Source of the DNA: Candidatus Tectimicrobiota bacterium
GTDB taxonomy: Bacteria; UBA8248; JACPRG01
Assembly (NCBI GenBank): GCA_016190025.1
Contig: JACPRG010000117.1
Location: 1-6,402, forward strand
DNA: 6,402 bases
Direction: 5' to 3'
The notes beneath the pieces were generated by a model, which worked only from the letters and a program-made list of their open reading frames with translations, was not told the origin of the DNA and did not search any database. The translations under genes were made by a program, and so were the position numbers. Positions 1 to 5,319 of the stretch are shown one piece after another; the first letter of the stretch is position 1; the number at the start of each line of letters is the position of its first letter.

Positions 1-1
1 C

Positions 2-169
2 CAGGCGGCCCTCAAAAAGGCCGGATTCGACCCGGGTCCCATCGACGGGGTGGCCGGACGGAAAACCAGGGCCGCGGTCATGGCCTTCCAAAAGGCGAAC
101 GGGCTCAAGGCCGACGGCCGCGTCGGGAAAACGACCCTGGTCAAGCTGCAACCGTTCATGGGGCAGTAG
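2..169 (+). CDS. C-terminal end of a protein with a peptidoglycan-binding domain (5' partial)
   Basis: The frame is open from the window edge and ends at TAG 167-169, giving 55 visible residues. They follow the PG_binding_1 pattern closely: an opening helix (QAALKKAGFDPGPIDG), then the G..T..A...FQ signature (GRKTRAAVMAFQKANGL), then a DGRVGKTTLVKL ending. The fold is a small three-helix module that anchors enzymes to cell-wall peptidoglycan. It is commonly the tail of lytic transglycosylases, amidases, L,D-transpeptidases or secretion-associated proteins. The catalytic part, if any, lies upstream of the window, so the protein's activity cannot be named. Five residues follow the domain, so the gene ends with it. 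A 7-bp GC hairpin starts 29 bases after the stop. Family assignment is firm; the full protein is unknown. Confidence 0.87.
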   Translation, partial: QAALKKAGFDPGPIDGVAGRKTRAAVMAFQKANGLKADGRVGKTTLVKLQPFMGQ

Positions 170-198
170 GCGGAGCCACCGCCAACCCGGCGAGCTGA

Positions 199-220
199 CC
201 CCGGAACGGGCGGTCCGGGG
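199..220 (+). terminator. GC hairpin after the first gene, possible weak terminator
   Basis: CCCCGGA (199-205) and TCCGGGG (214-220) form a perfect 7-bp stem with an 8-base loop, starting 29 bases after the TAG of the first gene. The position suits a transcription terminator. However, the sequence after it is purine-rich (GAGAGAGAGG) with no T-run, so it is not a canonical intrinsic terminator. Confidence 0.25.
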
Positions 221-271
221 GAGAGAGAGGTTTCTTCCGCCGGTTTCACCCGGTGGAGTGGCATGGTAAGA

Positions 272-324
272 CAGAGGCGTCCAAGCAAGCGGGAACGCAC
301 GCCTCCCGCGCTTGGACGCCTCTG
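272..324. repeat. Long near-perfect inverted repeat (21-bp stem)
   Basis: CAGAGGCGTCCAAGC (272-286) is exactly complementary to GCTTGGACGCCTCTG (310-324). Inside it, after a two-base AA bulge, GCGGGA (289-294) pairs with TCCCGC (304-309), leaving a 9-base loop (295-303). The total is 21 base pairs in 53 bases, the strongest hairpin in the window. A short TTTT (328-331) follows three bases after the stem, so it could end transcription from the left on the + strand. It could equally be a dispersed palindromic (REP- or MITE-like) element or part of a small RNA. No protein-coding role is apparent. Confidence 0.6.
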
Positions 325-667
325 AGATTTTGAGCGTCGCAAAGTGGCCGGCCAGAGGTTCGCGTCCCGCCGGAGGCGTCCTTCGCGGCAGTCTCCGTCC
401 AAAGATTTCCAAGACACCCCGGCACTCGGATAAAGGCAAAACCTGCAAAAGGGGTCCGTCCGCCCATCCAGTCGATGGCGCGGGGTATTGCCGGGATTGC
501 GGGGTCCCGAAGGCAGCCCTCTGAGCCGGGGCAGCCCCACCCTGCGGGGACGGAAAGGTGTACAGCGTCACGACGGACCGGCAGACTACGCGCTTCGGGA
601 TAGACGGCTTTCCCTTGGGATGGTAGACTTTAGCTATAGAGCTATAGAGTGCACGAGCGCGGAGAAG

Positions 668-715
668 GCGGCGCGAGGGGCTCATTCCCTGCCTTGAAAA
701 GGGGCGCCGCGTTTT
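668..715 (+). terminator. Hairpin with short T-run, possible weak terminator or attenuator
   Basis: GCGGCGC (668-674) pairs with GCGCCGC (704-710), enclosing a smaller AGGG (676-679)/CCCT (687-690) stem. It is followed by GTTTTC (711-716). The layout is terminator-like, but the T-run is only four bases and the outer loop is large. It lies about 100 bases upstream of the sigma factor start, so it could act as a leader attenuator if the promoter is further upstream. Confidence 0.2.
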
Positions 716-792
716 CGCGCTTGACCATACCCAGTGATCATCGATGGCCTTCAGCGCGCGCTTATTGAGCCGCGCCGTGGCTTGATCGATTT

Positions 793-809
793 TCAGCCCG
801 GAGGGCTGA
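793..809 (+). promoter_or_regulatory. Ribosome binding site of the sigma gene inside a 7-bp hairpin
   Basis: GGAGGG (800-805) sits 7 bases before ATG 813 and is a strong Shine-Dalgarno site. It decides the start: a TTG just before (810-812) would be only 4 bases away. The same bases lie in a perfect stem, TCAGCCC (793-799) with GGGCTGA (803-809), around a GGA loop. The hairpin would hold part of the binding site base-paired in the mRNA, so it may limit or condition sigma factor translation. Confidence 0.5.
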
Positions 810-812
810 TTG

Positions 813-1346
813 ATGTCCTCCTCCAAGAGAGAGAGATTTCTCCGTGAGCTCCTTCCCCACCTGAACTCCCTTTACAGCTTTGCGCGGTGGTTGACACATG
901 ACCCCGATGAGGCGGAGGATGTCGTCCACGACGCCCTCTCCAGGGCCCTTTTGAACTGGAGAGGCTATTCGCCGGGAACCGAAATCAAGACTTATTTGTT
1001 TACAATCATTAGGAGGACTTACATCAATCGTGTGCGGCGGGGGCAATATGAAGTCACCTCAGCCGGCTACCCGGAGGACGACGGAAACCTCCCCCAAGAG
1101 AGAGAGGAAGGAGGGCTTGCAGACTTACCGCCCGAACTCCTCCGGAAAGACCTCAATGAAGCCCTGGCCAGCCTGGACGTCGAGCAGCGGTCGGCCGTGC
1201 TTCTGGCGGACGTGGAGGGGTTTTCCCTGGAGGAAATCGCCGAGATCATGGGAATTCCCATCGGCACGGTGAAAAGCAGGCTTTGGAGAGCCCGAGCCGC
1301 CCTGCGAAAGAAATTGAAAGATTACCGGGAGCACGTGATAAAATGA
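813..1346 (+). CDS. ECF-family RNA polymerase sigma factor (sigma-70 family)
   Basis: This 177-aa protein has the two-domain layout of group 4 (extracytoplasmic function) sigma factors: region 2 at about residues 8-76 and region 4 at about 113-168, with no region 1 or 3. Region 2 shows the AEDVVHDALSRAL helix (34-46) that binds core polymerase, and PGTEIKTYLFTIIRRTYIN (54-72), the melting and -10 recognition part. Region 4 carries the -35-binding helix-turn-helix LEEIAEIMGIPIGTVKSRL (139-157). The PGT..K.WLF-like and R.TYIN signatures recall the RpoE/SigR-like ECF groups, but I do not assign a subgroup. Length is normal for the family. ATG 813 is chosen for the GGAGGG site 7 bases upstream. 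The next gene starts within its stop codon (ATGA, 1343-1346), so the pair is translationally coupled. It should redirect RNA polymerase to a small regulon when released by the membrane protein encoded next. Target genes are unknown; autoregulation would be usual. Confidence 0.96.
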   Translation: MSSSKRERFLRELLPHLNSLYSFARWLTHDPDEAEDVVHDALSRALLNWRGYSPGTEIKTYLFTIIRRTYINRVRRGQYEVTSAGYPEDDGNLPQEREEGGLADLPPELLRKDLNEALASLDVEQRSAVLLADVEGFSLEEIAEIMGIPIGTVKSRLWRARAALRKKLKDYREHVIK

Positions 1347-2152
1347 GGACGCCCCCTGACCGCACCGAGAGCCCCGGAAAGGACCTCGAAACCCGCTGGG
1401 AGAAGGTCTTGCGGGGTGAGGCGACCCCCGAAGAAGCCGACTCGGTGCGTCAGGAAGCGGCCCGTTTGGGACGAAAGGCCCAGTTCGAGGCGCAGGCCGA
1501 GGTTTCCTCTCTGGTGAACCGGCTCGTCGCCCAGCATGCGGCGTCGCCGGAGTTGCGTCAACATTTCGTGGACCTGTTGAAAGAAGAAAGAAAAGTGAGG
1601 GAAAAGCAAAGATTTCGCGCCACACTGGTGGGCGCCGTAGCCGCCTCGCTGGTGATCGCTGCGGGCTGGTGGAGCTTCGGGTGGCTCCCAGGGTCGAAAG
1701 ACCCTTATCGAATCATCGCGAAAGAGGCGAGGGCCGCGTATCACAGCGCCATGCTCGGCCAACAGCCGGCCAGGACAAAGAACTCCCGCCTCGACAAAGT
1801 CCAGGCCTGGTTCGAGACGACCCTCCACTACCAGCCGGAGGTCTTCTTCCGGGAAAGCGCCGAATTCGCACTGGAGGAGGCCGGAATTGCAAACATCTAC
1901 GGGGAAAAGGTCCCCACGATCTTGTTTCGCTCGGACGGCAAACCCGTTCTGCTCGTGGTCCTGCCGCCGAAGCAGGACGTCGCTTGGGCCGAGATCCCGG
2001 AGAACCAGTGGGAAATCAAGACCGGGGAGGACAGCCCTCCAACGTCCATCTGGCGGCGCGGCAAGTCCGTTTACGCCCTGGTCGGATACGCCCCTCCGGA
2101 GAAAATGAAAGCGCTCTCCCTGGCCATCGCCCCCGCGCGGAAAAACCGCTAG
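1343..2152 (+). CDS. Transmembrane anti-sigma factor (cysteine-free, non-zinc type)
   Basis: The ATG overlaps the sigma stop (ATGA), and CGGGAG lies 11 bases upstream. An upstream in-frame start at 1283 would extend far into the sigma gene and is rejected. The product is 269 aa: a charged cytoplasmic region (1-92), one membrane helix (about 93-113, from ATLVGAVAASLVIAAGWW) and an extracytoplasmic domain (114-269). The N-terminal part has helical anti-sigma character (LETRWEKVLRGEATPEEAD; SPELRQHFVDLLKEER) and should bind the sigma factor. It has no cysteine, so the HXXXCXXC zinc motif of ZAS anti-sigma factors is absent. The outer domain contains DKVQAWFETTL, then a beta-rich stretch (PTILFRSDGKPVLLVVLPP) and SVYALVGYAPPEKM, a pattern I associate with the periplasmic part of RsiW-type anti-sigma factors; this resemblance is by eye. 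Membrane topology and gene coupling strongly support the role. The signal sensed, and whether proteolysis releases the sigma factor, cannot be read from the sequence. Confidence 0.82.
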   Translation: MRTPPDRTESPGKDLETRWEKVLRGEATPEEADSVRQEAARLGRKAQFEAQAEVSSLVNRLVAQHAASPELRQHFVDLLKEERKVREKQRFRATLVGAVAASLVIAAGWWSFGWLPGSKDPYRIIAKEARAAYHSAMLGQQPARTKNSRLDKVQAWFETTLHYQPEVFFRESAEFALEEAGIANIYGEKVPTILFRSDGKPVLLVVLPPKQDVAWAEIPENQWEIKTGEDSPPTSIWRRGKSVYALVGYAPPEKMKALSLAIAPARKNR

Positions 2153-2202
2153 GCCCAGAATTTCCTCGAAACCTTTCCCTCCCGTCAAGCGTTAGTTTAT
2201 TC

Positions 2203-2231
2203 GGAACGTCCCACCGCAAATAAAGGTCGTT
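2203..2231 (+). promoter_or_regulatory. Candidate ECF (RpoE-like) promoter
   Basis: GGAACGT (2203-2209), a 15-base spacer, then GGTCGTT (2225-2231) matches the RpoE-type layout (GGAACTT, 15-16 bases, GGTCTGA) at the GGAAC core of the -35 element and the GGTC core of the -10 element. It points toward the glycan operon, about 375 bases before its GTG start, and lies 50 bases after the anti-sigma stop. It could link the sigma factor to that operon. Short motifs like this occur by chance, so support is modest. Confidence 0.3.
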
Positions 2232-2326
2232 CCTTTGAACACCTCCCGGGCGAGGAGGCCCGGGGTCCGCTTGAACAGGTAACGCCCCAACCAGGCCGTC
2301 GCGACTCTTCCCCAAGACAGCTTCAT

Positions 2327-2400
2327 CGAGCCGAGTCGCCCTTTCGGCGGCTCTGCCAAAAGGGGCGTCGGGAGGCGGCGCCCCGAAAGAAGGGCGACGC
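2327..2400. repeat. Nested, competing inverted repeats in the leader region
   Basis: GTCGCCC (2335-2341) pairs with GGGCGAC (2392-2398), and next to it TTTCGG (2342-2347) pairs with CCGAAA (2383-2388) around a GAA bulge. Competing with these are GAGCCG/CGGCTC at the left end and GGGGCG/CGCCCC and GGCGTCG/CGACGCC at the right. Mutually exclusive pairings of this kind suit an attenuator-like leader, but no T-run follows, so it is not an intrinsic terminator as it stands. Confidence 0.4.
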
Positions 2401-2431
2401 CGCGCGGTTTCGGGAACGGGGAGCAGTCTAA

Positions 2432-2449
2432 TTCATGTTCATGCATGAA
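2432..2449. promoter_or_regulatory. Perfect 12-bp palindrome plus a third half site, operator candidate
   Basis: TTCATGCATGAA (2438-2449) is a perfect palindrome, and directly before it is another TTCATG (2432-2437), so three half sites lie side by side in an otherwise GC-rich region. TCTAAT (2427-2432), one mismatch from the sigma-70 -10 box, adjoins it, although no good -35 box is visible. The position upstream of the glycan operon and the symmetry suit binding by a dimeric regulator. Confidence 0.35.
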
Positions 2450-2594
2450 GGGCCGCAACCGCCTGAACGGATGCCGGAATGAAGGATGCCCCGAAAGTGG
2501 ACGGCGCGTCCTTTTCTTTTGTGCGGGACCGTTACAGGCGGCGGGGTGTATCGAGGGTTGAAGCCTGGATTGCGCACACCGTCAACGGGAGGCC

Positions 2595-2600
2595 GGAGGG
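2595..2600 (+). promoter_or_regulatory. Ribosome binding site deciding the GTG start of the fusion gene
   Basis: GGAGGG lies 6 bases before GTG 2607. No ATG start with comparable spacing is present before the conserved hydrolase domain begins near residue 50, so this site fixes the start. Confidence 0.7.
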
Positions 2601-2606
2601 TTTCAG

Positions 2607-5312
2607 GTGGAGAGTGGCGTTGAGAGCGAGCTAGCACTTTGGCCCTGGGTTCGCAATGGTGACTCAGGGTCGGGGAATGGATTTCATCCGGAACGTCTTG
2701 CACTCGGTCCCAAGGCGACGGCGCACCCCCTGACAGGTCCCAGGCCGGTTGCGAAGGGAAAATTCCTCTTCGTCGGGGACAAGAAGCTCTACGTCCGGGG
2801 TGTGACGTACGGCCCGTTCCGGCCGGATGAGGACGGAAACGAGTACCGCAGCCTGGAAGCCGTCGAAAGGGATTTCGCCCTGATGCGGGCGAATTACATC
2901 AACGCGCTGCGCACGTATACCGTGCCGCCCCGCTGGCTTTTGGACGCAGCCGGCCGGCATGGCCTGCGCGTCATGGTGGGCCTGCCGTGGGAGCACCATG
3001 TCGCGCGCCTCCACGACAGGAAATTCATCCGGTCCGTCGAAGAACGGGTGCGCGGCGGCGTCCGGCAGTGCGCCGGCCACCCGGCCATCCTTTGCTACAC
3101 CATCGGAAACGAGATCCCGGCCTCCATCGTGCGCTGGCACGGCCGGCGACAGGTGGAGCGGCAACTGGAGCGGCTCTATCGGAGCGCCAAGGAGGAAGAC
3201 CCCGGGGGCCTGGTGACCTACGTGAACTACCCCTCCACGGAATACCTGCGGCTTCCGTTCATCGACGCCGTCTGCTTCAACGTGTATCTGGAGTCGCGGG
3301 AACGCCTTCGCGCTTACCTGGCGCGCCTGCAAAACCTGGCCGGGGAGCGGCCGCTGATCATGGCTGAGATCGGCCTGGACAGCCTCCGCCACGGAGAGGC
3401 CGCCCAGGCGCGCGTTCTGGACTGGCAGGTCCGGACCGCTTTCGAAACCGGGTGCGCCGGGGCTTTCATGTTCTCCTGGACGGACGAGTGGTACCGGGGC
3501 GGCTTCGACATTGAAGACTGGGCGTTCGGCCTCACCGACCGCCAAAGACGCCCCAAGAGGGCGCTGTGGGCCGTGCGGAAGGTGTTCGCCGAGGTTCCGG
3601 TTCCGCTGGATCAGCCTCCTCGAATCTCGGTGGTCGTCTGCACGTATAACCGGGGCCGGATGATCCGGGATTGCCTGGAAGGCCTGCGGAAACTGGAGTA
3701 TCCCGACTACGAAGTGATCGTGGTGGACGACGGGTCCACGGACGACACGGCCGCCATCGCGGCGGAATACGACGTCCGGCTGATCCGGACGGAAAACCGC
3801 GGCCTGAGCAGCGCGCGGAACACCGGGATGGAGGCGGCGACGGGGGAGATTGTGGCGTACATCGACGACGACGCCTGGCCCGACTCCCACTGGCTGTCCT
3901 ACCTCGCTTCCTCTTTCATGAACTCCTCCCATGCGGGGATCGGCGGGCCCAATATCGCCCCTCCCTGCGGGCGGATCATCGCCGAATGCGTCGCCAACGC
4001 CCCGGGCGGCCCCAATCACGTCCTCCTCTCCGATCAGGAGGCGGAGCACATTCCGGGCTGCAACATGGCGTTCCGGAAATCCGCCCTCCAGGCGGTCGGC
4101 GGGTTCGACCCCCAGTTCCGCATCGCTGGGGATGACGTCGACCTCTGCTGGAAACTCCAGGACAAGGGCTGGACGCTGGGCTTCAACCCCGCCGCCATGG
4201 TCTGGCACCACCGCCGTCCCTCCATCCGCGCCTTCTGGCGGCAGCAAAGAGGATACGGCAAGGCCGAAGCGATGCTGGAGCGAAAGTGGCCCGCCAAGTT
4301 CAACGGCGCCGGCCATTTGAAGTGGGCCGGAAGGGTGTATGGGAAGGGCCTCCCAAAGAGGCTCGAGTGGTGCCGGGCCCGGATCTACCACGGCATGTGG
4401 GGGTGCGCGCCGTTCCAGTCACTGTATCAACCGGCACCGACTCTGCTCGGCTCCCTTCCCCTGATGCCGGAGTGGTACTTGGTGGTCCTGGTTCTCACGT
4501 CCCTTTCTGTCCTGGGCGCACTGTGGAAGCCCCTGCTCCTCACTGTGCCGCTGCTCCTCGCCGCGGTGGGCGTGCCCCTCGTTCAGGCGGCCCTGAGCGC
4601 CGCGCAGGTTTCCTTCACGGGCGCGCCCCGGCCGGCCGCGGAGCGGATGACGCTGTTTATCCTGACCGCGCTCCTGCACCTGATCCAGCCGGTCGCGCGG
4701 CTGTGGGGGCGGGCGGCCCACGGCTTGACGCCCTGGCGGTTGGGCGGCGGACCCGGCCTGTCGCTCCCCTGGCGCCGGTTGAGCACCATCTGGAGCGAGA
4801 GATGGCGGGCGGCCGAAGAGTGGCTCCGGTCGCTGGAAACGACCCTGCGGGCAAACCAGGGGGGGGTCCGCGAAGGGGGAGACTTTGATCCCTGGGATCT
4901 GGAGATCGCCGGCGGGCTGCTGGGTGCCGTCCGCGTCCGAATGGCCATCGAGGAGCACGGCGCGGGGCGGCAGTTGGCGCGCTTTTTCACGTGGCCGAAA
5001 TTCTCGACCGCGGGGATCTGCCTGATCCTGATCCTCTTCGCCCTTTTGGGTTGGGCGGCCGCCGACGGGGCCTGGCTCGTCGCATCGGCCCTCGGAACCG
5101 CGGGCGCGTTTCTCGCGCTGCGCACGCTGAAAGAATGCGGGGCCGCCATGCACCGGGTGATCCGCGCGTTTGACGCGTTGTCCAGCAATGGGTTCCGGCC
5201 GTTCGCCGTCCGAAAAGTCGCCGATCCCGGAACCGGCCTGGGTCGGCGGGATCCGCGGAGAGTTCCGCTCAGCCCGAACCGCCGGGCGCACGGGACGGCC
5301 GGAAGGTGGTGA
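2607..5312 (+). CDS. Fusion of GH2-like glycoside hydrolase, family 2 glycosyltransferase and membrane region
   Basis: This 901-aa protein probably makes and remodels a glycan at the inner membrane. Residues about 50-330 form a clan GH-A TIM barrel most like the GH2 catalytic domain. TIGNEI gives the acid/base E169, MAEIG the nucleophile E254, and FMFSWTDEWYRGG ends the barrel, followed by a GL.DRQRRPK-type tail. Both catalytic glutamates are present, so hydrolysis or transglycosylation is plausible. Residues about 336-575 are a GT-A family 2 transferase: SVVVCTYNRG, the nucleotide-binding DDGSTDD (374-380), the metal-binding IDDD (419-422), GCNMAFR (484-490), the GDDVDL base motif (508-513), and QQRGYGKAE where processive enzymes have QxxRW. 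Hydrophobic segments follow near 621-639, 641-664, 682-697, 801-818 and 822-838. Between the third and fourth lies a polar conserved-looking stretch (GGDFDPWDLE, EEHGAGRQL). No signal peptide or membrane helix precedes residue 620, so both enzyme domains should face the cytoplasm. The stop is 7 bases before the likely exporter start. NdvB-type beta-glucan synthases join GH17 and GT2; here the hydrolase type differs. Donor sugar and product are unknown. Confidence 0.92.
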   Translation: MESGVESELALWPWVRNGDSGSGNGFHPERLALGPKATAHPLTGPRPVAKGKFLFVGDKKLYVRGVTYGPFRPDEDGNEYRSLEAVERDFALMRANYINALRTYTVPPRWLLDAAGRHGLRVMVGLPWEHHVARLHDRKFIRSVEERVRGGVRQCAGHPAILCYTIGNEIPASIVRWHGRRQVERQLERLYRSAKEEDPGGLVTYVNYPSTEYLRLPFIDAVCFNVYLESRERLRAYLARLQNLAGERPLIMAEIGLDSLRHGEAAQARVLDWQVRTAFETGCAGAFMFSWTDEWYRGGFDIEDWAFGLTDRQRRPKRALWAVRKVFAEVPVPLDQPPRISVVVCTYNRGRMIRDCLEGLRKLEYPDYEVIVVDDGSTDDTAAIAAEYDVRLIRTENRGLSSARNTGMEAATGEIVAYIDDDAWPDSHWLSYLASSFMNSSHAGIGGPNIAPPCGRIIAECVANAPGGPNHVLLSDQEAEHIPGCNMAFRKSALQAVGGFDPQFRIAGDDVDLCWKLQDKGWTLGFNPAAMVWHHRRPSIRAFWRQQRGYGKAEAMLERKWPAKFNGAGHLKWAGRVYGKGLPKRLEWCRARIYHGMWGCAPFQSLYQPAPTLLGSLPLMPEWYLVVLVLTSLSVLGALWKPLLLTVPLLLAAVGVPLVQAALSAAQVSFTGAPRPAAERMTLFILTALLHLIQPVARLWGRAAHGLTPWRLGGGPGLSLPWRRLSTIWSERWRAAEEWLRSLETTLRANQGGVREGGDFDPWDLEIAGGLLGAVRVRMAIEEHGAGRQLARFFTWPKFSTAGICLILILFALLGWAAADGAWLVASALGTAGAFLALRTLKECGAAMHRVIRAFDALSSNGFRPFAVRKVADPGTGLGRRDPRRVPLSPNRRAHGTAGRW

Positions 5313-5319
5313 AGAGACG

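Larger units (their letters stand above)
170..812. other. Long non-coding stretch upstream of the sigma factor gene
   Basis: I see no credible gene in these 643 bases. The open frames present (up to about 70 codons) lack ribosome binding sites and have arginine/proline/glycine-rich products typical of chance frames. What it does hold: the hairpins at 199-220 and 272-324; a two-tier hairpin at 483-519 (GGG 483-485 with CCC 517-519, TGCC 489-492 with GGCA 512-515, GGGA 493-496 with TCCC 505-508); alternative C4/G4 stems at 528-549; a direct repeat AGCTATAG twice in tandem at 632-647 in a short AT-rich patch; and a 7-bp stem GCGGCGC (668-674)/GCGCCGC (704-710) followed by GTTTTC. The promoter of the sigma gene should lie here, but I could not identify a convincing one. 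Confidence 0.7.
2153..2606. other. Structured intergenic region between the anti-sigma gene and the glycan operon
   Basis: No convincing gene lies in these 454 bases. A minus-strand frame (2192-2458, 88 codons) has partly protein-like composition but no ribosome binding site. Contents: an RpoE-like promoter match (2203-2231); a hairpin of two CCCGGG blocks (2245-2250, 2259-2264) around an 8-base loop; overlapping inverted repeats at 2327-2400; a perfect palindrome at 2438-2449; and the start-proximal GGAGGG site (2595-2600) for the next gene. The region probably holds the promoter and leader of the glycosyltransferase/exporter operon, and any terminator for the sigma operon. Confidence 0.7.

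Noticed and set aside
350..380. GGTTCGCGTCC, similar to a tRNA T-arm
   Set aside because: The invariant A of the TTCRA loop is missing, the flanking stem does not pair, and no acceptor or anticodon arms can be drawn around it.
425..475. Resemblance of GGATAAAGGCAAAACC to the 5' part of a cyclic di-GMP-I (GEMM) riboswitch
   Set aside because: The required partner GACGCAAAGCC segment, the tetraloop stem and the receptor stem do not follow. Only the short first motif matches, so I do not call a riboswitch; an Infernal search with the GEMM-I model would be decisive.
721..749. TTGACC as a sigma-70 -35 box upstream of the sigma gene
   Set aside because: At 16-18 bases downstream there is only GC-rich sequence (ATGGCC) with no resemblance to a -10 box.
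1283..1342. Longer start for the anti-sigma gene, 20 codons upstream
   Set aside because: It would overlap the sigma gene by 64 bases, and its extra residues are just the shadow of the sigma frame. ATG 1343 with the ATGA overlap is the usual arrangement.
2192..2458. 88-codon minus-strand frame in the intergenic gap, whose end looks partly protein-like (RVATAWLGRYLFKR)
   Set aside because: None of its possible starts has a ribosome binding site, the first half is Pro/Arg-rich, and I recognise no family. It could be a gene remnant; a protein search of the last 43 residues with conserved hits would revive it.
2664..4391. 575-codon open frame on the minus strand opposite the fusion gene
   Set aside because: It is a shadow frame created by high GC at third codon positions of the real gene. 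Its product is rich in Pro, Gly, Arg and Val with no recognisable domain, while the + strand frame carries full GH and GT2 motifs.
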